From an uncultured Oscillospiraceae bacterium (GTDB lineage: Bacteria; Bacillota; Clostridia; Oscillospirales; Acutalibacteraceae): a stretch of 64,000 bases of DNA. The stretch spans positions 1 to 64,000 of the forward strand of contig URJZ01000004.1 in NCBI GenBank assembly GCA_900548305.1, read 5' to 3'. The translations under genes and the position numbers were made by a program. Under the pieces are notes generated by a model, which did no database searches, was not told the DNA's origin, and saw only the letters and a program-made list of their open reading frames with translations. This document shows, in pieces, positions 32,707 through 42,480 of the stretch (within the stretch, counting starts at the first letter, position 1; each line of letters begins with the position of its first letter).

Positions 32707-33765
32707 ATGTCTGATGTGAAGATCAGTGTCATTATGCCTGTATATAAAGTTGAAAAATATATAAGAAAAGCGATTGAAAGCATTCAGAATCAAACATTAA
32801 AAGAATTTGAGTTTTTAATTATAGATGATGGCACTCCAGATAATAGCGGTAAAATTTGCGATGAATATGCCGAAAAAGATTCCAGAATACGTGTAATCCA
32901 TAAAGAAAATGGCGGTGCGCCCAGTGCCAGAAATGCTGCTATGGACATTGCACAAGGTAAATATTATTATTTTATGGATTCTGATGATTGGGCTGAACCA
33001 ACCATGCTGCAAGACATGTATGAGTTGGCAGAAAAACATCAGTTACAATTGGTAGTAGCTGGTTATTATATTGATACCTATTATGATGACCATAATTATA
33101 TTACTACAGAATTATCCCAACCGGATCAAATATTTGGTTCGCAACAAGAATTTCGTGAACAAGCGTATCGTTTGTTTGATTTAAATTTACTTTATACACC
33201 TTGGAATAAACTTTATTCCGCAAAATATATCAATGACCATAATTTAAGATTTTCCAATACATTTTGGGATGATTTTCCTTTTAATTTAAGCGTAATACGC
33301 GATGTTGAACGAGTGGGCGTTACTTCTAAGAAATATTATCACTTTATGCGCGCAAGAGCAGAAAGTGAAACTACAAAGTATCGTAGTGATATGTATCAAA
33401 AACGTGAAGAAGAACATCAATGGATGCTAGACTTATATAAGCACTGGCAGATTAAGGACTATAAAAGCATGGAAATGATTCACCGCCGTTATATAGAACG
33501 TGTGGTAGGCTGTATTGAAAATATAACTACCCCTAATTGCATCTTATCTGCAACAGAGAAAAAGGCGGAAATTCGCAAAATTTTAAATAATCCCAATGTT
33601 ACCAGAGCTTTGAGAATGGCTCAGCCTCGTTCTACGTATATGAAGTTGATGTTAAAACCTATTAAGTGGAAAAATGTTAATTTAGCTTATATGGAAGGTA
33701 AGTTTATTTCTTCTATTAAACAAAAAAATGTAAAAATGTTTGCATCTTTAAAAGCAAAACGTTAG
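32707..33765 (+). CDS. GT2 family glycosyltransferase
   Basis: The 352-residue product has a GT-A domain: ISVIMPVYKVEKYIRKAIES, LIIDDGTPDNSGKICDEYA and FMDSDDWAEP (DxD variant DSDD). The C-terminal 130 residues are a variable acceptor region rich in basic residues. It probably adds one sugar, possibly galactofuranose, to the lipid-linked repeat unit. It lies 27 bases after glf; AGGAG precedes the ATG. Confidence 0.9.
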   Translation: MSDVKISVIMPVYKVEKYIRKAIESIQNQTLKEFEFLIIDDGTPDNSGKICDEYAEKDSRIRVIHKENGGAPSARNAAMDIAQGKYYYFMDSDDWAEPTMLQDMYELAEKHQLQLVVAGYYIDTYYDDHNYITTELSQPDQIFGSQQEFREQAYRLFDLNLLYTPWNKLYSAKYINDHNLRFSNTFWDDFPFNLSVIRDVERVGVTSKKYYHFMRARAESETTKYRSDMYQKREEEHQWMLDLYKHWQIKDYKSMEMIHRRYIERVVGCIENITTPNCILSATEKKAEIRKILNNPNVTRALRMAQPRSTYMKLMLKPIKWKNVNLAYMEGKFISSIKQKNVKMFASLKAKR

Positions 33766-33775
33766 GAGTACAAAC

Positions 33776-34843
33776 ATGAGTAAACCGTTTATTAGCGTAG
33801 TGATGCCGGTATATGGTGTAGAAGAATATTTAAATAGAGCTGCTGAAAGCATTTTGCGACAGACATTTCAGGATCTTGAATTAATTTTAGTGGATGATTG
33901 TTCTCCTGATAGATGTGGAAAAATATGCGAAGAAATCGCCAAAGGTGACAGTCGCGTTAAAGTGTTACATTTAGAAGAAAATGGTGGCTTGAGTAATGCG
34001 CGGAATCAAGGAATGACTGTGGCGGAGGGACGCTACATTTTGTTTATGGACTCCGATGATCATTTAGATACAGATGCGTTACAGTTGGCAGTGGAATCTT
34101 TACAAAAAAATCCGGCTAAACTTGTAATATGGGGATTAATAGAAGAATATTATGATAACTCTAACCAAATAGCCACAACTGTAAAAGTAAATTATCCCGA
34201 ACACTTCTTTTCATCAAAAGAAGAATTAAGACCTCATATCATTCGGTTAGAAGAAAAAACATTATTGGGATACCAATGGAACAAATTATATGATTTTAAC
34301 TATCTACGTGAAAAACAACTACAATATGAAAATGTTCCTTTAATAGAAGATATTTTATTTAGTATTGACTTTGTAAAAGAAATAGACTCGCTGAATATTC
34401 TGAATATAACCCCTTATCATTATCAGAAAAAAATGAATAATAGCCTGACAACAAAATTTGTCGCGGATTATTATGATTTGCATATGACTAGAATTAGCAA
34501 AATATTAGAGTTATATAAAAGTTGGGGTTTATGTACAGAAGAGGTCAAGCGAATTTTGGCTAACATTTATGTTCGATATGTTACTTCGGCTATTCAAAGA
34601 AATTGTGATAAGCGTTCAGGGATGGATGTTAAGGCGCAAAAGCAATTTATTAAAAATATATTTGGTACTTACTTATATCAGGAATTGATAGGATATGTTT
34701 CATCTGAAAGTAAAATTGTAAAAAAATTAAGCGTATGTTTGCAGGATAAAAATGTAAATTCATGCTACATGTATGGGAAGGGTATTTATTTTGTAAAAAA
34801 CAAATTGCCTATTTTATTTGCCAAGCTGAAGCAGAACAGGTAG
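33776..34843 (+). CDS. GT2 family glycosyltransferase
   Basis: The 355-residue product is a paralogue of the preceding enzyme with the same plan: ISVVMPVYGVEEYLNRAAES, LVDDCSPDRCGKICEEIA, FMDSDDHLDTDA, then a C-terminal region ending in a related 'YMYGKGIYFVKNKL' segment. Both proteins share a similar tail ('AYMEGKFISSIKQK' in the first), pointing to tandem duplication. Only 10 bases separate the genes. Confidence 0.9.
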   Translation: MSKPFISVVMPVYGVEEYLNRAAESILRQTFQDLELILVDDCSPDRCGKICEEIAKGDSRVKVLHLEENGGLSNARNQGMTVAEGRYILFMDSDDHLDTDALQLAVESLQKNPAKLVIWGLIEEYYDNSNQIATTVKVNYPEHFFSSKEELRPHIIRLEEKTLLGYQWNKLYDFNYLREKQLQYENVPLIEDILFSIDFVKEIDSLNILNITPYHYQKKMNNSLTTKFVADYYDLHMTRISKILELYKSWGLCTEEVKRILANIYVRYVTSAIQRNCDKRSGMDVKAQKQFIKNIFGTYLYQELIGYVSSESKIVKKLSVCLQDKNVNSCYMYGKGIYFVKNKLPILFAKLKQNR

Positions 34844-34856
34844 ACAGGAGTGTTTT

Positions 34857-36323
34857 ATGGATATTGTAAAAAGAGGAGTACAGTGTTTTTTTGACGGTAC
34901 ACCCTTTAAAATTATTTATTTTATTTTAACATTACTTTCGTTTAATAGTTTAACGGCACATACAAGTTTTTTAACAGTACTTTCGCTGGTGGTAACTGCT
35001 CTTGGCGGAATTGTTTTTATATACCGGGTTGTTTTTTTGAAAAGGTTTATAAAAACGCCTAATCTGTTATTTTTAGGGTTATTTTTAGTTAGTTTCATTG
35101 TAACTGCTTTAATAAATTGGAAATATGGCATTTTAGGAAGTGTAAAAGGTCTTGCATGGATGGGATTCCAATATGGACTTTTGTATGCTTGTGACGACAC
35201 AAAAAATACAAACTTTTATAAAAGAGAGTTTCATATTTTAGCCGGTATTTTGCTGGTTTATTTAAGCATAGGTTCTATTATTAGTCATTATTTTATGATT
35301 ACAGGTCAAGGTGGTAGTGTGTCTTACTCCTCAGAACCTGTATATTATGGTTTTTCATGGGGACGTCTATGGGGAATATTCACTGAGCCGAATAATGCAG
35401 CTACTGCAATGTGCATAGGTATCTTTATTGCATTTTATATTTTTAAAGTATGCCATAAAATCTGGGTTAAGATAGGGTGTTGGTGTTTAATTGCTTTATA
35501 TGCATCATATATTTTGTTTTCAGACTCAAGAACAGCTTTATTATGTTTAGTGATTAGTTCTGCTCTTATTACATACCTATTAATTATCAATCCAGAGAAA
35601 AGAAATAGGAAAAAAGCTGCTACACAGATTGTTGCTATTGTGTTAGCATTATTTGTTGGCATTGGCTGTTTTTTTGGAATGCATTTTTTAAAAAAAGGTT
35701 ATAATTTAGTACAAAGTAGTATCAGTTCCTCACAAAATGTGGTACCCGAAGAGGGAAAACCACAAAAGCCCAGCTTGGAAATTGGACGCGAACAAGATTT
35801 AGTTAATGACTTTAGTAATAGACGTTTTGATATTTGGGAAAGTGGTGTAGAAGTTTTTAAAACAGCACCTATTTTTGGTGTTGGTTTTAGAAATATTGTT
35901 CCAGCAGCAAAAGAAAAAGTTCCGGATACTTATATTGTCAATAATGATCAGGGCGATTTTGCGTCATTCCATAATATGTTTATCGATGTTTTAGCATCTC
36001 AAGGAATCGTAGGAATCGTTATATTTTTATCTTTTGTAATTTTAACTTTTATTTGGTTAATTCATCTATTTATGCAAAAGCTAAAAAAAGATTATATCTA
36101 TTTAGTCACTTTATTTGGAATTATAATCAGTATTGGTGTTTCTGCCATTGTTTCTCCAGATGTGGTTTATGTGAATACACAACACGCTTTTATGTTTTGG
36201 ACTTTTTTAGGCTATCTTATGCATTATGCCAATAAAAAAAGGCAAGAACGTAAAATGTTAAATAAGGAAAATACACACGATGCGTGTAAAGCTTCACAAG
36301 TATTAGAAGATAAGGTAGTATAA
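34857..36323 (+). CDS. O-antigen ligase/Wzy-type polysaccharide polymerase
   Basis: The 488-residue membrane protein has about 11 membrane segments and a large external loop at about 285-360. The O-antigen ligase signature is seen in WGIFTEPNNAATAMCIG, SDSRTALLCLV and, after the loop, DIWESGVEVFKTAPIFGVGF and SFHNMFIDVLASQGIVG. Such proteins polymerise or ligate lipid-linked oligosaccharide repeats outside the membrane. No flippase (Wzx) or chain-length gene is in this unit. It starts 13 bases after the previous gene. Confidence 0.88.
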   Translation: MDIVKRGVQCFFDGTPFKIIYFILTLLSFNSLTAHTSFLTVLSLVVTALGGIVFIYRVVFLKRFIKTPNLLFLGLFLVSFIVTALINWKYGILGSVKGLAWMGFQYGLLYACDDTKNTNFYKREFHILAGILLVYLSIGSIISHYFMITGQGGSVSYSSEPVYYGFSWGRLWGIFTEPNNAATAMCIGIFIAFYIFKVCHKIWVKIGCWCLIALYASYILFSDSRTALLCLVISSALITYLLIINPEKRNRKKAATQIVAIVLALFVGIGCFFGMHFLKKGYNLVQSSISSSQNVVPEEGKPQKPSLEIGREQDLVNDFSNRRFDIWESGVEVFKTAPIFGVGFRNIVPAAKEKVPDTYIVNNDQGDFASFHNMFIDVLASQGIVGIVIFLSFVILTFIWLIHLFMQKLKKDYIYLVTLFGIIISIGVSAIVSPDVVYVNTQHAFMFWTFLGYLMHYANKKRQERKMLNKENTHDACKASQVLEDKVV

Positions 36324-36394
36324 TAGTATCGGAAATAAACTATAATTTTTATTATCTGTTGAAGTGTATATAGTCAAAGTCAGAGGGGTTATAT

Positions 36395-37507
36395 ATGGAT
36401 AATATAAAAGTATTAGCCGGATTTATTATGGATGGTAAAGCCGGAGGTATAGATAAATATTTATTAAATTTTTTGAAACAGGTTCATAGTGAGTTTGTCA
36501 GAGTCGATTTTCTAACAAATCATATTGATAATAAGCTAAAAGAGCAACTTGAGCAATATGGTTCACATCTCTATGAAGTTGCGAATCTAAAAAGTCCAAA
36601 ACAACAATATCGGCAAATTTATGATATTATCCAAAATAACAAGTATGATGTAACATACTTTAATTTATCTACGGCTATTAGCCGTATAGGACCTCAGGCA
36701 GCTTTCGATTGTAATGTGCCGATTAGAGCGATACACAGCCATTCAACTGGTAATGATTGTTTGAACCCTATAAAACGAAAGTTATTAGATTTTTTACATT
36801 ATAAGTATCGAAAAGAATTATATAAAACGGCAAATAGATTTTATGCTTGCTCTCAAGATGCAGGACTATGGATGTTTCCAGAGAATATCGTAACCTCTGA
36901 TAAATTTAAAGTAATTCATAATGCAATAGATACAGAAAAATTTGCTTATGATATACAGAGCAGGCAACAAATGAGAAAACAATTGAATATAGAAAAAGAT
37001 AATTTTGTAATAGGACATGTAGGAAATTTTTGTTATCCGAAAAATTATCCGTTTATTCTAGATGTATTTGAAGCTGTAAGCAAAAGGAACTCTAATGCAC
37101 GATTTTTATCGGTAGGTGCAGGACCGGATTTTGATTACATTCAAAATTTAGTAAAAGAAAAAAATCTGCAGGACAAAGTAACTTTTTTAGGTAAACGTAC
37201 TGATGTTTATAATGTTATGCAGGCAATGGATGTGTTTTTATTTCCATCTCGTTTTGAAGGGTTGGGAATAGCATTAATAGAAGCACAGGCAACTGGACTG
37301 CCATGTGTAGTTTCTACCGGAGTTCCAAAAGAGGCTGCAGTTACTAATGCTATTGTGTTTCTGTCTTTAGATGATGCGATAGAAAAATGGGCAGATGTTG
37401 TTTGCAATTTTGAGCATTATGAGAGAAGTGACCAAACAGATGAGATTATTGCAGCTGGATATGATTTAGCTGGAGAAAAGGACACTTATATGTCGATTAT
37501 TACTTAA
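36395..37507 (+). CDS. GT4-family glycosyltransferase
   Basis: The 370-residue GT-B enzyme has an N-terminal GIDKYLLNFLKQ segment, a central IGHVGNFCYPKNYPFILDVF donor-domain start, and the E-x7-E motif in EGLGIALIEAQATGLPCVVS. It resembles EpsF-type enzymes of exopolysaccharide clusters. It follows the polymerase by 71 bases with AGAGGGG before the ATG. Confidence 0.9.
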   Translation: MDNIKVLAGFIMDGKAGGIDKYLLNFLKQVHSEFVRVDFLTNHIDNKLKEQLEQYGSHLYEVANLKSPKQQYRQIYDIIQNNKYDVTYFNLSTAISRIGPQAAFDCNVPIRAIHSHSTGNDCLNPIKRKLLDFLHYKYRKELYKTANRFYACSQDAGLWMFPENIVTSDKFKVIHNAIDTEKFAYDIQSRQQMRKQLNIEKDNFVIGHVGNFCYPKNYPFILDVFEAVSKRNSNARFLSVGAGPDFDYIQNLVKEKNLQDKVTFLGKRTDVYNVMQAMDVFLFPSRFEGLGIALIEAQATGLPCVVSTGVPKEAAVTNAIVFLSLDDAIEKWADVVCNFEHYERSDQTDEIIAAGYDLAGEKDTYMSIIT

Positions 37508-37542
37508 CTTTCATTTGTTTGATACTATAATAGGAGGTAACT

Positions 37543-38523
37543 ATGCCATTAGTAAGTGTGATTGTACCTGTATATAATGTTGAAGATTTTTTAAGACAGT
37601 GTTTGGAATCTATTGTACAGCAATCTTTTCGTGATTTTGAAATTATTATAGTTGATGATGGCTCAACAGATTCAAGCAGGAGTATAGCAGAGGAATATGA
37701 AAAAAAATATTCTAATATCCGAATCATCTCTCAGGAAAACGGGGGACTGGGAGCTGCTAGAAATACAGGAATTTTAGAATCCAAAGGAGAGTATTTGCTT
37801 CTGGTAGACAGCGATGACATAATAGATAAAGATACATTGCAAGTTTTAGTAGATACAGTAAACACTACAGGTGCTGATTTGGTTGTTTTTGATCTTCTAA
37901 TAGCGGATATCAATGACCGTCCTATTAACATATCAAAAGGTTGTATGCACAAAAATCCCGGCAGTACACTGTCTAAATGTCCGGAATTATTATTAGATTG
38001 GCCGTCCGCTTGTAATAAATTTTATCATCGCAAATTATTTATGGATACGGAAATACGTTTTCCGGGAAGAGTATGGTATGAAGATTTTAGAACTACACCT
38101 AAAATTTTAACATTAGCTTCCCATATTGAATATGTAAATAAACCATTTTACCATTACTTACAAAGACCTGGCTCGATTATGCACTCATCAAAAGTTGATA
38201 GAAATAAAGAAATTATAGATGCTTTTGACGATTTGCTAGATTATTTTAAAGAACATAAACTTTTTGATATGTATCATAAGGAATTAGAATATTTAGCTGT
38301 TTTGCATATCTTTATTTTTGCTTCGGTTCGTGTATTAAAAGCGGATAGAAAGCATCCTTTATTAAAAATATTTCAGTCTTATGTAAAAAAGAATTTTCCT
38401 AATTATAAACAAAATCCTTATTTAAATCGTTTAAGCAAAAAAGAAACGCTTATCCTAAAAATGCTAGGCTCCGGAAGATATTTTGCTTTGGATACTTTAC
38501 TAAAAATTAAAAATACTATTTGA
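37543..38523 (+). CDS. GT2 family glycosyltransferase
   Basis: The 326-residue product has a typical GT-A start (VSVIVPVYNVEDFLRQCLES), IIVDDGSTDSSRSIAEEY and LLVDSDDIIDKDT. It is the fourth glycosyltransferase of the unit and the last gene. Its stop codon lies inside the stem of the operon terminator. The ATG follows AGGAGG by 6 bases. Confidence 0.9.
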   Translation: MPLVSVIVPVYNVEDFLRQCLESIVQQSFRDFEIIIVDDGSTDSSRSIAEEYEKKYSNIRIISQENGGLGAARNTGILESKGEYLLLVDSDDIIDKDTLQVLVDTVNTTGADLVVFDLLIADINDRPINISKGCMHKNPGSTLSKCPELLLDWPSACNKFYHRKLFMDTEIRFPGRVWYEDFRTTPKILTLASHIEYVNKPFYHYLQRPGSIMHSSKVDRNKEIIDAFDDLLDYFKEHKLFDMYHKELEYLAVLHIFIFASVRVLKADRKHPLLKIFQSYVKKNFPNYKQNPYLNRLSKKETLILKMLGSGRYFALDTLLKIKNTI

Positions 38524-38565
38524 GTAAAAAGGCAGAAACTAAAAGTTTCTGCCTTTTTACTCAAA
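38519..38565 (+). terminator. Terminator of polysaccharide operon
   Basis: A stem of about 20 bp (TTGAGTAAAAAGGCAGAAAC and its reverse complement) with a 3-base loop includes the stop codon of the last gene. Confidence 0.85.
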
Positions 38566-38736
38566 TATTTTTAGAATCATTTTTTATCTAGTAGTAACAA
38601 ATTATATATCAAATTTTTGAGTATAATGGATGTGCTTTTCGTCATATATATTAATATTACTGTTACTTTTTGATACTTACAACAGTTTTATTTACGAATT
38701 CACCGCTTTACCTTAATTGTTGGATATTTACTAAAT

Positions 38737-38765
38737 TTGACATAGTTTTGCAAATTTTATATAAT
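38737..38765 (+). promoter_or_regulatory. Consensus promoter of lipoprotein gene
   Basis: TTGACA and TATAAT are separated by 17 bases, 34 bases before the chosen start codon. Confidence 0.85.
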
Positions 38766-38799
38766 ATTAACGGAAAAATATATGAGAAGAGGTATGAGT

Positions 38800-39450
38800 A
38801 TGATGAAGAGTTCAGTAAAAAGGGTTGGTGCTCTTATAGCAGCAGCTGTAATGGTATGTGCTATATTTGTTGGTTGTGGTAGTTCTAAATATGATACTTC
38901 CACTCCTGATGGTGCATTGATGACACAACTAGATGCATTGAAAACAGGTGATTTTAGTCAAATAGAAGGTTATAGCAAGGAAGATCTTGAAGAAACTGGT
39001 TTTACAGAAGCACAATTAAAAGATTTGATGACAAGTTTGTTTGGTAAAAGCACATATAAAGTTGATAAGGTTGATACGATTAGTGATACAGAAGCAGATG
39101 TAACTGTTTCCGGAAAAGCAGTAGATATGGCTAAATTTATTCCTATCGTTTCAACCGAGTTCTTAGCAAAAGCAACAGAGTTTGCAACAAAGAACGATAC
39201 AACTAATATGACTGCAGAAGAAGCACAAAAACAAATTATGACACTGTTTATTGATGCAGCGAAAGCTAAAAAGTCTTCTATTGAATTAAAAGATGTTACT
39301 GTTACTGTAACTATGGAAAAGAAAGATGACAAATGGGATCTCAGTACAGACAGCAGTAATATGGATAATGTAGCTGAACTATTAACTGGTAGTACAACTG
39401 ATGAACTTGCTGAATATATGTATTCACTATATGGCGGAAGTCTTACTTAA
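38800..39450 (+). CDS. Secreted lipoprotein of unknown function
   Basis: The ATG at 38800 is chosen because GAAGAGG lies 7 bases before it; an in-frame ATG at 38782 would fall about 10 bases from the expected transcript start. The 216-residue product has a lipoprotein signal peptide with lipobox FVGC, then a mature part starting GSSKYDTSTPDGALMTQL. The sequence is Asp/Thr/Lys-rich and contains 'VTVTMEKKDDKWDLS', similar to the DUF4878/DUF5105 group of small NTF2-like lipoproteins. That link is tentative. Confidence 0.75.
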   Translation: MMKSSVKRVGALIAAAVMVCAIFVGCGSSKYDTSTPDGALMTQLDALKTGDFSQIEGYSKEDLEETGFTEAQLKDLMTSLFGKSTYKVDKVDTISDTEADVTVSGKAVDMAKFIPIVSTEFLAKATEFATKNDTTNMTAEEAQKQIMTLFIDAAKAKKSSIELKDVTVTVTMEKKDDKWDLSTDSSNMDNVAELLTGSTTDELAEYMYSLYGGSLT

Positions 39451-39465
39451 TGTATAACATAATAT

Positions 39466-39509
39466 ATTAAAAAAAGTCCCCTTCGTTTCCGAAGGGGACT
39501 TTTTTTAAT
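39466..39509. terminator. Bidirectional terminator
   Basis: ATTAAAAAAAGTCCCCTTCG and its reverse complement surround a TTTC loop. The stem includes the stop codon of the convergent homocysteine methyltransferase gene. Confidence 0.9.
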
Positions 39510-40758
39510 ATACAATTGCTCCGTACTTTGCAGCGATGGTATCAAGCGCTTCAGGTTCAATGCAGCATTCAGAATCGATTAATAGTCGACCTTGAAAATA
39601 TCGAAGAGCAGCATCCAAGACAGGCAGCGATTCAGTTCTGACCGCGATTGGCAGTCGTGACATATGTCCGTGTTCAGCCAATAAAAGTGCATCATCTATA
39701 CTATTTATTTCTACCAGGGCTACGTTGGCGCGTTCATCATCCAAATCTATAAAATCGTCTCCCAGACTGACAGAGCATTCAATCGGTTCGCTGTAAGTTA
39801 GGTGGTCGCTTAAAAAGAAAGATTCGCTTTCAATTGCAGCGGCATAATCATCAATGTCTTCCGTTTCTAACTCTGAATGATAAAAATCATCCTGTCTGTT
39901 TTGAAGCATTCTTTGTAAGGCAGCAATATGTTCAGGTGTGGTACCGCAGCAGCCTCCAATAATTGTGGCTCCTGCTTCCATGAGAGATTCCATATGATAG
40001 GAAAATTCGTCAGGTGACAGATAACCGTTTCCGTTTCTGTAGTGAGACGGAAAGCCTGCATTTGGTTTTGCAATAATGGGTACTCGGGAATGCGGAGCAA
40101 TATCGTTAATTAATTCCGCCATACCTTCAGGGTCGAAAGAACAGTTTAGCCCAATTGCATCTACTCCCATAGATTGCAGGGTTATCACTGCAGGCAGTAA
40201 TGTTCCTCCTGTTGCAGTTTTACCGTTTTTATCTACAGTGATTGTAACAAAAACAGGTAAGTTGGTACTGCGAGCAGCTAGAACAGCAGCCCGCATATCT
40301 GCCAAAGAGGTTTGTGTTTCAATGATAAAAAAATCTACTTCTGCCTCATATAACACACGAATTTGCTCACGATATATTTCGTAAATATCATCAAAGTCAA
40401 TTTCCCCGTGAGGAGGTACAAAAAGTCCTGTAGGGCATAACGAGCCGCCTACTAATATATTTTTAGGTTTTGCAACTTGCTTTGATAACGCTACTAATTT
40501 ACGATTCAATTCTTCAACTTTATCTTCCAAACCATAGCGTGCAAGACAAGCTCTATTTGCACCAAAGGTGGGAGCGTAAATTGCTTGTGCGCCTGCGTCA
40601 ATATATTCCTTCTGTAGCTGCAGAAGGATTGATGGGTTTTGACAAATCCACTCTTCTACACATACGTTGCTTGGCATACCGCGTTCCAATAAATTGGTTC
40701 CTGTAGCACCGTCCAGCAACAAAGGTAGGTTAAATGGAAATTTCATCTGAACATTCAA
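39505..40758 (-). CDS. Homocysteine S-methyltransferase with C-terminal pterin-domain-like remnant
   Basis: The 417-residue product begins with a homocysteine-binding methyltransferase barrel (about 10-290), as at the N-terminus of MetH: LLLDGATGTNLLERG, and the three zinc Cys in GLNCSF and GGCCGT. An acidic linker (about 290-345) follows. Residues about 345-417 ('LPIAVRTESLPVLDAALRYF', 'KYGAIVY') look like the first part of the methyltetrahydrofolate-binding domain of MetH, but the gene stops there. Whether it uses methyl-folate, betaine or another methyl donor is unclear. The frame starts at TTG (40758) close to AAAGG; an ATG 12 bases downstream is an alternative. Confidence 0.8.
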   Translation of the reverse strand: MNVQMKFPFNLPLLLDGATGTNLLERGMPSNVCVEEWICQNPSILLQLQKEYIDAGAQAIYAPTFGANRACLARYGLEDKVEELNRKLVALSKQVAKPKNILVGGSLCPTGLFVPPHGEIDFDDIYEIYREQIRVLYEAEVDFFIIETQTSLADMRAAVLAARSTNLPVFVTITVDKNGKTATGGTLLPAVITLQSMGVDAIGLNCSFDPEGMAELINDIAPHSRVPIIAKPNAGFPSHYRNGNGYLSPDEFSYHMESLMEAGATIIGGCCGTTPEHIAALQRMLQNRQDDFYHSELETEDIDDYAAAIESESFFLSDHLTYSEPIECSVSLGDDFIDLDDERANVALVEINSIDDALLLAEHGHMSRLPIAVRTESLPVLDAALRYFQGRLLIDSECCIEPEALDTIAAKYGAIVY

Positions 40759-40779
40759 CGCCTTTCCAAGATGTTTCTT

Positions 40780-42474
40780 TTACATAGATTCAGGTGTGGA
40801 AATTTTAAACATATTTAATACATTACAAATCACGGTAGAGGTTGCAATGCACAAGGTAAGTCTTGCGTTTGTTAAATGTGGGTTGTCTCCTTTTACACGG
40901 CATGCATCATAAAATTTATGGAATAAGGTTGCCAATGTAATTACATATCTGGTAATACGTGCAGGGTCATAATCTTTTGCAGCTTCAATAATTTCAGATG
41001 TGTATGCAGATAAATGACGAATCAATTCTAATTCGGCAGGTGCGGTTAATAAGCGCAATTCTTCATCTGTACATGGCTTAGGTGTAATTCCGTCTGCTGC
41101 CAGTGCTTTTAAGATACTGCAAATACGCGCACGTGCATATTGTACGTAGTAAACTGGGTTTTGAGAATCTTGTTTTACAGCAAGATCCAGGTCAAATTCC
41201 ATTTGAGAATTGGCTTCTCGCATATTAAATAGGAATCGGGCGGAATCCACAGGTACTTCATCCAACAAGTCTCCTAGTTGGATGGCTTTTCCGGTACGTT
41301 TGCTCATACGCACTACTTCTCCGTTTTGTGTTAAACGTACCAATTGCATCAAAATAACATCTAGCTTGTTGCTGTCCAGTCCCAATGCCTCCATAGCGCC
41401 TTTCATTCTGGCAACGTGGCCGTGATGGTCTGCACCCCAAATGTCAATGCACACATCAAATCCACGTTTTACAAACTTATTGCGGTGATACGCAATATCT
41501 GCTGCAAAGTAGGTAGGATTACCGTTTTGACGCACTAATACGTCGTCTTTGTCCGAACCGAATTCAGTTGCTTTATACCAAAGAGCGCCATCTTTTTCAT
41601 AAGTATATCCACGTTTTGTTAGCTCTTCAATGGTTTCCTGTAGTTCTCCATTTTTGTGAATGGTACTTTCCAGGAACCATTGGTCATAGGTAATGCCATA
41701 TTTTTTCAAATCGTTTTGCATTTTTTCTATATTATGAGGCAGTGCGTATTCAATCAAAGCCTTCTGACGAATGTGGGAATCTACATGGACAAATTTATCT
41801 CCATTGATTGCCGCAAATTCAGCAGCACGGTCTTTTATATCTTCACCTTGATAACCATCTTCAGGGAACGGAACATTTTCCTCTCCTAAATACATTTGCA
41901 GATAGCGGGCTTCCAATGAATTTCCGAATTTCTCAATTTGATTTCCTGCATCGTTAACATAAAATTCTCGCCAAACGTCATAGCCGGCTGCACTCATAAC
42001 AGAAGCTAAGCAGTCACCTAAAGCGCCTCCTCTTGCATTGCCCATATGCATAGGACCCGTTGGGTTGGCAGATACAAATTCAATCATTACTTTTTTATTT
42101 TGGCCAAAGTTACTGTGACCGTAGTTTTCTCCCTCGGCGATAACTTCTTTCACAACGTCAACATAGAATTGTTCATTTAGGAAGAAATTTAGAAAGCCGG
42201 GTCCTGCAATTTCACAGGATTTAAAATAGGAGTTGTTCAAACTTATATTGGAAGCGATGGCTTCCGCAATTTTACGTGGGGCTAATTTAAATGCTTTTGC
42301 AGACACCATTGCAACATTAGTTGCCCAGTCACCATGGGAACGGTCTGCCGGTACCTCAATAGTAAAATCGGGGATTGGTTCACTTGGCAGTTGTCCTGCG
42401 GTGATAGCTTTTCCAATGGCTTCTATAATTAATGTTCTTAAATTTGCAGTAGATTGTTCTACAAGTTTTGACAT
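40780..42474 (-). CDS. argS: Arginyl-tRNA synthetase
   Basis: The 564-residue class I enzyme charges tRNA-Arg. The HIGH motif appears as PMHMGNARGG, and a KMSKS-like site as VRMSKRTGK. An N-terminal Add-1 domain and a C-terminal DALR anticodon-binding domain (ending VICNVLNMFKI) are present. The DUF1934 gene lies 7 bases upstream, a pairing also known from Bacillus (ywiB-argS). Confidence 0.97.
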   Translation of the reverse strand: MSKLVEQSTANLRTLIIEAIGKAITAGQLPSEPIPDFTIEVPADRSHGDWATNVAMVSAKAFKLAPRKIAEAIASNISLNNSYFKSCEIAGPGFLNFFLNEQFYVDVVKEVIAEGENYGHSNFGQNKKVMIEFVSANPTGPMHMGNARGGALGDCLASVMSAAGYDVWREFYVNDAGNQIEKFGNSLEARYLQMYLGEENVPFPEDGYQGEDIKDRAAEFAAINGDKFVHVDSHIRQKALIEYALPHNIEKMQNDLKKYGITYDQWFLESTIHKNGELQETIEELTKRGYTYEKDGALWYKATEFGSDKDDVLVRQNGNPTYFAADIAYHRNKFVKRGFDVCIDIWGADHHGHVARMKGAMEALGLDSNKLDVILMQLVRLTQNGEVVRMSKRTGKAIQLGDLLDEVPVDSARFLFNMREANSQMEFDLDLAVKQDSQNPVYYVQYARARICSILKALAADGITPKPCTDEELRLLTAPAELELIRHLSAYTSEIIEAAKDYDPARITRYVITLATLFHKFYDACRVKGDNPHLTNARLTLCIATSTVICNVLNMFKISTPESM

Positions 42475-42480
42475 GGGCGG

